Positions 1-7,206 of a stretch of DNA of 13,693 bases are shown in pieces. The position numbers and the translations under genes were made by a program. Numbering within the stretch: the stretch's first letter is position 1; every line of letters starts with the position of its first letter. The stretch is taken from contig CANCRX010000079.1 in assembly GCA_947380655.1 (NCBI GenBank), positions 1 through 13,693 of the forward strand. The letters are read 5' to 3'. The notes below the pieces were generated by a model, which saw only the letters and a list, made by a program, of their open reading frames with translations, did not search any database and had not been told where the DNA came from. Source of the stretch: Alcaligenaceae bacterium (GTDB lineage: Bacteria > Pseudomonadota > Gammaproteobacteria > Burkholderiales > Burkholderiaceae_B).

Positions 1-426
1 GCAGCCGCTACCACAACAACTGAAGCAACAGTTGCCGTGGCAGCAGCCGGCACGACCGCAACCGCAACGGATCACACCGTTGTTGCAGCAGCAGATGTCC
101 ATGCAGCGACTACCGCCCATACGACAGACAGCACCACAACTACCCCTGCGACGGATACCTCGACCAGCACCACCAGCTCGACCCACTCCGACACAGTGGT
201 GCTCGCTGATCTGCTGCAAGTCCCAGCCAATACACCGGCTGCAGACTTGGTTGCTAGCGTCACCACAGGCACGGTACCAACCGATACAACACCAGCTCCA
301 GACTATCTGCAGCCGGCAAGTTCGGCACCGGCAAGTGCTGCCGCAGTAACAGACACCAGTCTGATCCACGACACGGTCGCGATTCCAGTTGAGCCGATCC
401 CTGTTGCGGACGTCCTGCATGTCTAA
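1..426 (+). CDS. 3' end of a Thr/Ala-rich, probably large exported protein; candidate type I secretion substrate
   Basis: Frame 1 is open from the first base to the TAA at 424-426, so this is the last 141 residues of a longer protein whose start lies outside the window. About the first 60 residues are low-complexity Ala/Thr with some Ser and Asp, as in linker regions of large surface adhesins. The last 80 residues are more ordered and contain two related hydrophobic motifs, DTVVLADLLQV and, at the very end, HDTVAIPVEPIPVADVLHV. No cysteines and no glycine-rich RTX nonapeptides are visible. A strong terminator follows, and then a complete type I secretion operon on the same strand. Exporters of this class often sit beside the gene of their giant adhesin, and their substrates carry an uncleaved C-terminal signal. 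The substrate role is therefore inferred from position and composition only. It could also be an unrelated repetitive surface protein. Confidence 0.6.
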   Translation, partial: AAATTTTEATVAVAAAGTTATATDHTVVAAADVHAATTAHTTDSTTTTPATDTSTSTTSSTHSDTVVLADLLQVPANTPAADLVASVTTGTVPTDTTPAPDYLQPASSAPASAAAVTDTSLIHDTVAIPVEPIPVADVLHV

Positions 427-450
427 TCACAGCAGTCTGTAGGGAAAGTT

Positions 451-482
451 AACCAACCCGGCCATGTGCCGGGTTGGTTTTT
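451..482 (+). terminator. Strong Rho-independent terminator after the Thr/Ala-rich gene
   Basis: A perfect 12-bp inverted repeat (451-462 pairs with 468-479) closes a 5-base loop and runs straight into five T residues (478-482). The stem core is GC-rich. It lies 24 bases past the stop codon of the upstream gene and should separate its transcription from the secretion operon. Confidence 0.93.
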
Positions 483-523
483 GTAGCTTAAGTAGACTAT
501 GATCGGTTGTCGTTTAACTGCTA

Positions 524-560
524 TTGCCCTCGAGCATTTCATTCACCGGTAGGGCAAGGA
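524..560 (+). promoter_or_regulatory. 5' leader hairpin overlapping the likely ribosome binding site of the TolC-family gene
   Basis: TTGCCCT at 524-530 is complementary to AGGGCAA at 551-557, with a 20-base loop. The 3' arm runs into AAGGA (556-560), which is the best Shine-Dalgarno match here and lies 9 bases before the ATG at 570. Folding would partly mask it. A possible -10 box, TATGAT at 498-503, lies upstream, but no convincing -35 accompanies it. The pairing is seen; regulation is inference. Confidence 0.3.
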
Positions 561-569
561 CTTTTTCAG

Positions 570-2030
570 ATGGCTTTAGTATTCCGTGACCATTTTGGTT
601 TCTTAAAAATGAATATTTTGGTACGCCCAATCAGTCCGTATTGCATCGCCGCCGCCCTTGCCTTCTCAAGCAGCGTAGTGAGTGCTCAGGACTTGAGACA
701 GGCAGTCTTGATTGCACTGAATCAGTACCCAACCATCCTTGCTGCACAATCTAAACTCGATGCGGCAGGCTCTGACATTACCCGCGCACAAGGGGCACAT
801 TGGCCTCAGGTTGCCTGGGTCGGTACCCAAAATGCCTACAACTCCGGTAATGTCACGAACAACTGGATTCAATCCCCCTCTATCAGTCTGAATGTCTGGT
901 CGGGCTGGAAAATCCAGGCGGATGTTGAGCGCACCCAGGCCTTAGCCGAGGCAGGCAGGAGTCAACAACGTATCACGCGCGATGACGTAGCATTACTAGC
1001 CACTGAGGGTTACCTAAACTGGGCCCGCGCACTAGATCTGCTCAAACTCGCTCGAGACAATATGCTTGCCCACGCGCGAATCCGCGATGACATCAAAAAA
1101 ATTGTGGATGTCGATCAAGGTCGTCGCATTGACCTGGATCAGGCACAGGTACGTTTTGAAAACGCGAAACTTTCAGTAGAACAGCGAGAATCTGATCTGA
1201 CTGCAGCCACGCAAAGACTCAACCGCATGCTGCTCGGACAGATGCCTAGCCACCCTACTGGTGTCGATTTCGAACCAGGGGTCGCACCCGCTTCATCCAA
1301 AATAGCTGTCAATTTGTTAGATGACTCACATCCGGTTATTTCACAGCAAATCGCTCTGGTCGATGCAGCTCGGGCCGCTGTTCGCAGCGCCCGCTCCGAA
1401 TTTTCCCCGAACGTGAACGTCACCTACACCAAGCAAACGTACCAGGGCACTGGACAAGGAGACTACCTGGCGCAGTTGGTAGTCAGCATTCCTATTTTTT
1501 CTGGCGGAGCAAGTTATGGTGGTGTGAGTTCTGCACAATCCAATCTGGAGGCCGCAGAATTCAACGTCCAGGAAACCCGCTTGATCCTGCGGGAACGACT
1601 CGTATCAACCTGGGCAGAGTGGGTGAGCGCCAAAGAACGTAAAACTATGAGTGCCAAACAGATCAAGATTGGGCAGGACATCGTTGAGGGATACTGGAAA
1701 CAGTTTCTGGTCGGTCGTCGCTCATTACTTGACTTGCTGAACGTACTGGGCGATTTGTATTCTTACGAAACAGCTAACACTGGTGCTAAATTTGATGCGT
1801 TAATTTCAAGAGCCAGGATTATGTCTCTGACAGGCAAACTTGCTAACGCTTATCAAAGCGCTGGGGTGCCGCCTAAAGTCACCACCGTCAGCACGATTAA
1901 TGTCTCAGATACGGCAGTCAAACCAGCCAGTGTGCCTAAACCTGTCGTTTCGGTTACCACCACAAACATCCTGACAGAAGGTGGAATGGTTCAAACCTCA
2001 CCTATCAATCTGACCGAACCTCCAAAATAA
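570..2030 (+). CDS. TolC-family outer-membrane channel protein of a type I secretion system (LapE-like)
   Basis: This is the outer-membrane/periplasmic channel through which the type I substrate leaves the cell. The sequence has a signal peptide (hydrophobic core CIAAALAFSSSVV, probable cleavage after VSA), two TolC-like halves rich in amphipathic helices, the repeat-typical stretch around GRRIDLDQAQVRFENAK, a beta-strand segment around VVSIPIFSGGASYGG, and the late motif VGRRSLLDLLNVLGDLY. Length (486 residues, about 450 mature) fits the family. The C-terminal 45 residues are a Thr/Val/Pro-rich tail. I chose ATG 570 because AAGGA lies 9 bases before it. ATG 609 would give a more classical 26-residue signal peptide but has no visible ribosome binding site, so either is possible. 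The gene is first of a three-gene operon, with 12 bases to the ABC gene. Confidence 0.93.
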   Translation: MALVFRDHFGFLKMNILVRPISPYCIAAALAFSSSVVSAQDLRQAVLIALNQYPTILAAQSKLDAAGSDITRAQGAHWPQVAWVGTQNAYNSGNVTNNWIQSPSISLNVWSGWKIQADVERTQALAEAGRSQQRITRDDVALLATEGYLNWARALDLLKLARDNMLAHARIRDDIKKIVDVDQGRRIDLDQAQVRFENAKLSVEQRESDLTAATQRLNRMLLGQMPSHPTGVDFEPGVAPASSKIAVNLLDDSHPVISQQIALVDAARAAVRSARSEFSPNVNVTYTKQTYQGTGQGDYLAQLVVSIPIFSGGASYGGVSSAQSNLEAAEFNVQETRLILRERLVSTWAEWVSAKERKTMSAKQIKIGQDIVEGYWKQFLVGRRSLLDLLNVLGDLYSYETANTGAKFDALISRARIMSLTGKLANAYQSAGVPPKVTTVSTINVSDTAVKPASVPKPVVSVTTTNILTEGGMVQTSPINLTEPPK

Positions 2031-2042
2031 AAATACTAAAAA

Positions 2043-4322
2043 ATGAATCAACCTGAAACCATTCAACCTCAATCGAATCAGCCTCAAACGAAATCAATTG
2101 AGCACAAAGAGCACGACCCTTTGCTGGTATGTCTGGCGCTGATTGCTACGCTGATCGATCGGCCTGTCCACATCTCTGCATTGAGAACGGGTTTCGCAGT
2201 CGATGACAACGGTCGCATACCTATTGATGCGTTTCCGGATGTTGCTAGACAACACGGAATGATCGCTGCGTGGACTAGAAATCGTCCGACTGCATTGCCA
2301 AACTATGTATTGCCTGTCATAGCGCCTTTTATAGACGGCAGGGCGTGCGTGATTCGCTTACTGACTAGTGATTCGGCGAAGATCTTGCTGCCAGACTCTG
2401 GCATGACTGAGGTCACCATGGACACCAAGGAGCTCGAAGCGCTCTCGACTGGTGAAATCATGGTTGTAAAAGCCTCAGAACTCAAAGGTGCTCAGCAGAT
2501 CGTGCCTTTTAAAGGCGAGGCTTTCAACTGGTTTTGGGGAACTCTCTGGCGATTCAGAAAATTTTATGTCGAATCGATGCTTGCTACGGTGGTGGCAAAC
2601 ATTCTGACTCTGGCCTCAGTATTTTTTACGATGAACGTCTACGACCGCGTGGTTCCCACGCAAGCCTATAACTCGCTGTGGACCCTCGCGATCGGAACGG
2701 TAGTGGCTGTTTTTCTCGAATTCGTTATGCGCTGGCTAAAAGCCAGACTGGTTGATTTGGGAGGAAAAAAAGCAGATGTCGCGATCAACGCAACGCTGCT
2801 GCGAGAAATCATGTCTATCCGACTTGAACATCGTCCTCAGTCCATCGGTATATTTTCAAGCTCCATGCGCGATTTCGAAGCGCTGAGAGATTTCTTTTCC
2901 TCTGCGTCGCTAGTATTGGTCGCAGATTTACCATTTGTTTTGCTCTTTTTGTTTCTGATCGGTGTGATCGGCGGACCGATTGCCTTGATACCAGGCTTAG
3001 CCGTTTTACTGATCTCAATCGTTGGAATTTTGGCACAAAAGCCGATGACCACAGCCATGCGTTCAAGCATGAAGCAATCAGGCGATCGTCAAAGCGTTCT
3101 GGTGGAGTCCATGCTCAACCTGGAGCAACTTAAAGCGCACAATGCCGAAAGCTATCTTCAGCGTCGATGGGAAAGCGCCAACATGGCAGGGTCGGACTCC
3201 TATAAAAAAACACGGGCGCTGACAAACTTAATGATGGGTATGACTGCTTCAGCTCAACAGCTCGTCACTGTCGGTATGGTGGTGCTAGGCGTCTACCTGA
3301 TTCATGAAAATCAACTGACGCTAGGCTCACTGATTGCGTGCGTCATTCTTTCTGGCCGCGCGATAGCTCCTATCGGCAGCATCATGTCTCTCGCCTCACG
3401 TTTCCAGCAAGCGATGTCTTCTCTGGCTACGCTTGATGGACTGATGAAACGCCCACGCGACCGCGATGCCACGCGCCGCTACATCGTGCCTGAAACTATC
3501 AAGGGCGATCTGCAAGCCGACGACGTTGAGTTTGCCTACCCTGCTGAACACAAAATCCCGGTGCTGCGACGCGTTTCACTGAAGATCGACGCTGGACAAC
3601 GCACTGCATTGCTTGGCAAGGTCGGTAGTGGGAAAAGTACGCTGGTCCGGCTCATGGCTGGTCTCTACACGCCCTTGGGTGGCAGTATTAAAGTCGACGG
3701 GATCGATACTCAGCAAATTGAACCTGCAGAGTTGCGCACGCGTATCAGTTATATCGGGCAAGATGCTCAGCTCTTTATGGGATCGCTGCGCGATAATCTT
3801 GTGCTCTCTGACAGTTGGATTACTGATGCAAAATTGACTGAGGTCCTCAAAAAACTCGATCTGTACAACATTGTCGCCAATCACCCTCTGGGCCTGGATA
3901 TGCCGCTGACTGAAGCAGGTGGTGGTTTGTCTGGCGGTCAAAAACAACTGCTGGGTATCGCTCGCATGATGGTGCGAGATCCGATTTTTGTCTTTATGGA
4001 TGAACCAACCTCTCACATGGATCAGAATACTGAAACACGTGTGATTCAGGTTCTAGGCGAATGGCTGAAAGGTCGTACCGTTTTAGTTGCTACGCATCGT
4101 CCACAGCTGCTGGTGTGGGCTACCCACATTGCGGTACTCGAGCGCGAACAGATTCTGACTCAAGGCCCACGTGATGAGGTATTGCAGAGGCTGTCCAAAG
4201 GCATTGCCGCCACACCGGCGACGAGCGGTACACCTGCACCTGCTTCCGCTCCAGGCTCAGTTCCTGGTCAGACTTCAGCTGCTACGACGACAGGCAATGC
4301 ACCACAGGTGGAGCAGAAATGA
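2043..4322 (+). CDS. Type I secretion permease/ATPase with degenerate C39 peptidase-like domain (LapB/HlyB type)
   Basis: This inner-membrane ABC exporter powers one-step secretion with the TolC and HlyD neighbours. Residues 1-24 are Gln-rich and probably disordered. Residues 25-145 resemble a C39-like domain, but the catalytic Cys position in the DPLLVCLAL segment appears to be Pro26 and no catalytic His is evident. It should therefore bind the substrate rather than cleave it. Membrane helices occupy about 175-450. The ATPase is intact: Walker A GKVGSGKS (525-532), Q-loop YIGQDAQ, signature LSGGQ (629-633), Walker B IFVFMD (648-653) with catalytic Glu654, and H-loop His685. The last 40 residues are a Pro/Ala/Thr/Ser-rich tail beyond the ATPase. 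The 759-residue length fits the LssB/LapB-type family (usually about 710-720) plus this tail. No clear Shine-Dalgarno precedes the start. The stop overlaps the next start. Confidence 0.96.
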   Translation: MNQPETIQPQSNQPQTKSIEHKEHDPLLVCLALIATLIDRPVHISALRTGFAVDDNGRIPIDAFPDVARQHGMIAAWTRNRPTALPNYVLPVIAPFIDGRACVIRLLTSDSAKILLPDSGMTEVTMDTKELEALSTGEIMVVKASELKGAQQIVPFKGEAFNWFWGTLWRFRKFYVESMLATVVANILTLASVFFTMNVYDRVVPTQAYNSLWTLAIGTVVAVFLEFVMRWLKARLVDLGGKKADVAINATLLREIMSIRLEHRPQSIGIFSSSMRDFEALRDFFSSASLVLVADLPFVLLFLFLIGVIGGPIALIPGLAVLLISIVGILAQKPMTTAMRSSMKQSGDRQSVLVESMLNLEQLKAHNAESYLQRRWESANMAGSDSYKKTRALTNLMMGMTASAQQLVTVGMVVLGVYLIHENQLTLGSLIACVILSGRAIAPIGSIMSLASRFQQAMSSLATLDGLMKRPRDRDATRRYIVPETIKGDLQADDVEFAYPAEHKIPVLRRVSLKIDAGQRTALLGKVGSGKSTLVRLMAGLYTPLGGSIKVDGIDTQQIEPAELRTRISYIGQDAQLFMGSLRDNLVLSDSWITDAKLTEVLKKLDLYNIVANHPLGLDMPLTEAGGGLSGGQKQLLGIARMMVRDPIFVFMDEPTSHMDQNTETRVIQVLGEWLKGRTVLVATHRPQLLVWATHIAVLEREQILTQGPRDEVLQRLSKGIAATPATSGTPAPASAPGSVPGQTSAATTTGNAPQVEQK

Positions 4323-5563
4323 GTATTTTTTCAATTTTCAAATCTAAAGATAAGGCTACTGAGCAAACCGCCGTATTCACAATGGCATCGATTGAGGACG
4401 ATGAGCGTCGAGCCAGTCGTATTTTGATCTGGGCCACCTTAATCACCTTAATAACAGCCCTGGCTTGGGCCTACTTTTTCACCCTCGATGAAATTACCCG
4501 TGGCCAGGGAAAAATCATTCCTGCCAGCCGCGAACAGGTCATCCAGAGTCTGGATACCGGTGTGCTGACAGAAATGTTTGTTCGCGAAGGCGATGTTGTC
4601 CAGAAAGACCAGGTCCTGCTTAAGATCGATGATGCGCGCTCTGGTCCTGTTTTTCGTGAGGCGCAGGAAAAATGGCTTGCGCTAGTTGCTCAGGCTGCTC
4701 GTCTTCGCGCAGAGTCCTACGGTACAAAACTCGTTTTCCCTCCAGAGGTAGCAAAGTTTCCGTGGCTCGCCGAAAGAGAAACGCAAGCCTATAACGCACG
4801 TAAAGTAGCACTCGATGAGCAGCTCTCAGCCATGAACCGCTCACTATCCTCGCTATCGAAAGAGATTTCGATCACGTCCCCCTTAGTCTCACAGGGTGTG
4901 GTATCAGAGGTGGAAATCCTCAGGCTCAGACGCCAACAGTCCGACCTGCAGGCTCAAATCGCTGAGCGCCGCAATCGCTACCTGACGGATGCCAATAACG
5001 AACTGGTTCGCGTGGAGTCAGATCTCGCGCAAACAAAGGAAAATGCTCTGGGTCGCGAAGATGCACTCAAACGCAGCGTCATCCGCTCACCTATGAAAGG
5101 TATTGTTAAAAATGTCACCGTCACTACCGTAGGTGGTGTGATTCAAGCTGGTCAGAGCATCCTTGAAATCGTACCGACTCAGGATGAAATGTTGGTCGAG
5201 GCCTACATCAAACCCGCTGAGGTGGCGTTCCTGCAAATCGGACAGCCCGCAATCGTCAAACTCACGTCCTACGAATTCAACAAATATGGCGGATTGACAG
5301 GTGTACTGGAGCACATCAGCCCAGATACGATGAAAGACGAGACCAAGCCGAAAAAGCCTGGCTCAAGTCCTGTCGATCTTGACGAAGGCTACTACCGTAT
5401 TCTGATTAAGATTACCGATAAAAACCGTGAACGCCACGGCAGAACGCTGATCTTGACACCAGGGATGACCGCAACAGTCGAAATCCGTACGGGTCAGAAA
5501 ACGGTATTGGAATATTTGTTCAGACCACTGCAGTCTGTCTCTCAGGCACTGAGGGAGCGTTGA
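4319..5563 (+). CDS. HlyD-family periplasmic adaptor (membrane fusion) protein of the type I secretion system (LapC-like)
   Basis: The protein links the inner-membrane ABC exporter to the TolC channel. It has a short cytoplasmic N-terminus (about 34 residues), one transmembrane helix (about 35-55), then a lipoyl-like half-motif around IQSLDTGVLTEMFVREGDVV. A long helical/coiled-coil hairpin follows (about 100-250), with a second lipoyl half around RSPMKGIVKNVTV and a C-terminal beta-barrel region ending near LTPGMTATVEI. The 414-residue length fits the family. Its ATG overlaps the ABC gene's TGA (ATGA, 4 bases), which points to translational coupling and equal output of the two inner-membrane parts. 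It ends 27 bases from the convergent regulator gene. Confidence 0.95.
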   Translation: MSIFSIFKSKDKATEQTAVFTMASIEDDERRASRILIWATLITLITALAWAYFFTLDEITRGQGKIIPASREQVIQSLDTGVLTEMFVREGDVVQKDQVLLKIDDARSGPVFREAQEKWLALVAQAARLRAESYGTKLVFPPEVAKFPWLAERETQAYNARKVALDEQLSAMNRSLSSLSKEISITSPLVSQGVVSEVEILRLRRQQSDLQAQIAERRNRYLTDANNELVRVESDLAQTKENALGREDALKRSVIRSPMKGIVKNVTVTTVGGVIQAGQSILEIVPTQDEMLVEAYIKPAEVAFLQIGQPAIVKLTSYEFNKYGGLTGVLEHISPDTMKDETKPKKPGSSPVDLDEGYYRILIKITDKNRERHGRTLILTPGMTATVEIRTGQKTVLEYLFRPLQSVSQALRER

Positions 5564-5590
5564 AGATTTAAACGTAGCGCTTTTAAATAT

Positions 5591-6268
5591 TCAAATCTGA
5601 GTCGTATCAACGTCGTTACAAATCACATAAAGCTCCAGGCGTGATCCCACGCCGAGCTTTTGGTAAATCGCCGCAAGGTGATTGCGCAGCGTGTACTCGC
5701 TGATTGCTAAGTCATCTGCAATTGCTCTGAGTTTGCGTTCAGAGGCACCGAGCACGGCCTGTAAAACTTTTTTCTCTTTGACGGTCAAAGATTTGAGCTT
5801 GAGCTCGATCGGAGAGAGTTCTTTAGGTGCGCTCGCACGCGCAATATTCATCAGGATTCTGGTAGTCGCATTGCGGTTGATCCAGAGATCACCGTGATGA
5901 ATTTTTTCGATTGCCTTGAGTAATAGTTCAGGTTCTTCTTCTTTACTCACTACACCCCGCGCACCCAGCATGACAGCCATGTCATGCTGCTCAATGTCAC
6001 GCACACCAGTCAACACGAGCACTTTGGCGTTACTACCCGTCAAAATCTCAGGGATCAAATTACGGGCATTATCCTCCCCTAAATCGATTTCCATCACTAC
6101 GACATCAGGCTTGCATTTTTTTATATTTTTAAGAGCTTCAACGCGCGATGTGGATGAGCAACAAACTTTATATTTTTTATCGCTTTCAACCAGGCGTGTC
6201 AAACCCCAAAGCGTCATTCTTTGATTGTCGATCAGATGGACGAGGATGGGTTTGCTATTGTTCGGCAC
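5591..6268 (-). CDS. LuxR/NarL-family response regulator with substituted phospho-acceptor site
   Basis: Residues 8-125 form a receiver domain and about 161-215 a LuxR-type helix-turn-helix (LTVKEKKVLQ ... SEYTLRNHLAAIYQKLGV) for DNA binding. Asp14, Thr87 and Lys109 match conserved receiver positions. The usual acidic pair at the start is D14-N15, and the phospho-acceptor position in PDVVVMEIDLGE is Glu60 (codon GAA on the minus strand), not Asp. This may mimic the phosphorylated state or make the protein independent of a kinase; no histidine kinase gene is in view. The start is GTG: an in-frame TAA lies just upstream, no better start exists and no clear Shine-Dalgarno is seen. The gene is convergent with the secretion operon, so it probably controls the operon or its substrate. 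That role is inference from position. Confidence 0.9.
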   Translation of the reverse strand: MPNNSKPILVHLIDNQRMTLWGLTRLVESDKKYKVCCSSTSRVEALKNIKKCKPDVVVMEIDLGEDNARNLIPEILTGSNAKVLVLTGVRDIEQHDMAVMLGARGVVSKEEEPELLLKAIEKIHHGDLWINRNATTRILMNIARASAPKELSPIELKLKSLTVKEKKVLQAVLGASERKLRAIADDLAISEYTLRNHLAAIYQKLGVGSRLELYVICNDVDTTQI

Positions 6269-6474
6269 AGATTGTTCATTGGCTTACTAGCCAACTTAAA
6301 TTGCTATTGAGTAATGAGAATAGTTTACATTAAAGAGTAGTACATAGGCACTATTATTATTTTTATTGTTGTTTTGACCGCTATTTACAACACACTGATT
6401 AATCACAACTATTTATCAATTATTTCATTTTTATTATTTCATAAATTTTGTATGGAGCAATTTCAATATCCAAC
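6269..6474. other. AT-rich intergenic spacer, probable control region of the response regulator
   Basis: This is a conspicuously AT-rich stretch between the regulator start and the tRNA-Leu terminator, with no open frame worth calling. It contains a 6-bp inverted repeat (TTGGCT/AGCCAA, 6279-6294) only 10 bases upstream of the regulator's GTG and a 10-bp perfect palindrome TGATTAATCA at 6396-6405. Either could be an operator or, for the first, an mRNA hairpin. I could not assign a convincing sigma-70 promoter on the minus strand. Confidence 0.45.
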
Positions 6475-6509
6475 AAAAAACCCGAATATCTAAAAAGAGA
6501 TTCGGGTTT
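6475..6509 (-). terminator. Rho-independent terminator after tRNA-Leu
   Basis: On the minus strand a 14-bp stem with one mismatch (6496-6509 against 6478-6491) closes a 4-base loop and is followed by a run of six T residues (6475-6480 on the plus strand read as A). It sits 27 bases past the CCA end of tRNA-Leu and would end tRNA-Leu and any secG read-through transcripts. Confidence 0.9.
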
Positions 6510-6536
6510 GAGGTAGTCGTTTAAAGCATTTAATTC

Positions 6537-6621
6537 TGGTGCCGACGGCGAGACTCGAACTCGCACAGCTTTCGCCACTACCCCCTCAAGATAGCGTGTC
6601 TACCAATTTCACCACGTCGGC
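6537..6621 (-). tRNA. tRNA-Leu (anticodon GAG)
   Basis: The minus strand folds as a complete class II tRNA. The acceptor stem GCCGACG pairs with CGTCGGC, the D-arm carries GGTAGAC, and the anticodon stem CTATC/GGTAG holds the loop TTGAGGG, giving anticodon GAG. A long variable arm follows, then the T-loop GTTCGAGTC, discriminator A and an encoded CCA (6537-6539). It lies directly downstream of secG, a placement common in proteobacteria. It reads CUC/CUU leucine codons. Confidence 0.97.
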
Positions 6622-6643
6622 ATTTATCTTTAACAAGCCCAAG

Positions 6644-6652
6644 ATTGTAGCA
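6644..6652 (-). promoter_or_regulatory. Candidate extended -10 promoter for tRNA-Leu
   Basis: On the minus strand TGCTACAAT forms an extended -10 element (TGn followed by TACAAT) 22 bases before the tRNA 5' end, inside the secG-tRNA gap. The expected start of transcription leaves a leader of roughly 15 bases. No good -35 box is present at the usual distance, so this is a tentative call; read-through from secG is the alternative. Confidence 0.4.
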
Positions 6653-6691
6653 CGCAAAGCAAACTCATCTCAGGCAATGACTAAACGAAGA

Positions 6692-7147
6692 TTACTTCGT
6701 TGCAGGTGCTGCTGGGACCGCTGGCACAACAGGCGCGGCAGCACCAGGAACCGCTGAGGCAGCGCCAGGTACGGCATTCGGCACCGCGCCGGGAACTGCA
6801 GCAGGAACTGCTGCTGGAGCCAAGCCTGGAACCGCTGAACCAGCTGGAGCAGGTGCAGGAGCTGACTGTGTAAAGTTAGACATAATGCCTGTGTCCTGGC
6901 CTTTCGTGCCGCGGTTGGAGACGTATGCCAAACCAATTGTCGAGATAAAAAACACAACGGCTGCCCATTTGGTTGCGCGCGACAAGAAATTAGCAGCGCC
7001 TGTGGCACCAAACAAGCTACCCGCTGAGCCACTACCAAAGGCTGAACCCATGTCTGCACCCTTGCCCTGTTGCAACAACACAAGAGAGATAATGGAAAGC
7101 GAAGAAAGGATCTGTACAACTAACAGAACAGTAAACATCCAGGACAT
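6692..7147 (-). CDS. secG: Protein translocase subunit SecG
   Basis: SecG is the small accessory subunit of the SecYEG channel that moves unfolded proteins across the inner membrane. The sequence shows the family pattern: a first transmembrane helix (about residues 4-25, ending LVLLQQGKGADMG), the conserved Gly/Ser-rich cytoplasmic loop (GSGSAGSLFGATGAANFL), and a second helix (about 60-76). The remaining 70 residues are a low-complexity Ala/Pro/Val tail with repeated AVPGA-like units, making it longer (151 residues) than the 110-residue E. coli protein. The start is set by GGAG 7 bases upstream of the ATG at 7147. An ATG 24 bases further upstream is less likely. tpiA lies 59 bases upstream on the same strand. 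Confidence 0.96.
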   Translation of the reverse strand: MSWMFTVLLVVQILSSLSIISLVLLQQGKGADMGSAFGSGSAGSLFGATGAANFLSRATKWAAVVFFISTIGLAYVSNRGTKGQDTGIMSNFTQSAPAPAPAGSAVPGLAPAAVPAAVPGAVPNAVPGAASAVPGAAAPVVPAVPAAPATK

Positions 7148-7206
7148 TGAAATACTCCGAAAACTAAACAAACAACGAGTAACAGGTTAAGTCTGCGTAA
7201 TTGAAA

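Noticed and set aside
32..349. Gln/Pro-rich open frame of 105 codons on the plus strand
   Set aside because: It overlaps the Thr/Ala-rich coding frame, which is open from base 1 and ends at a terminator. The Gln/Pro composition is the out-of-frame reading of GCA/ACC repeats.
3576..4016. 146-codon minus-strand frame inside the ABC transporter gene
   Set aside because: It is antisense to the intact ATPase domain with all motifs, and shows no ribosome binding site or recognisable features.
5566..5588. Inverted repeat ATTTAAA/TTTAAAT between the HlyD and regulator genes, considered as a bidirectional terminator
   Set aside because: The stem is only 7 AT pairs with a 9-base loop, too weak for a confident intrinsic terminator, although a terminator would be expected between convergent genes.
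6670..7119. 149-codon minus-strand frame overlapping secG
   Set aside because: The other frame encodes a clear SecG with both membrane helices and a good ribosome binding site; this is its shadow.
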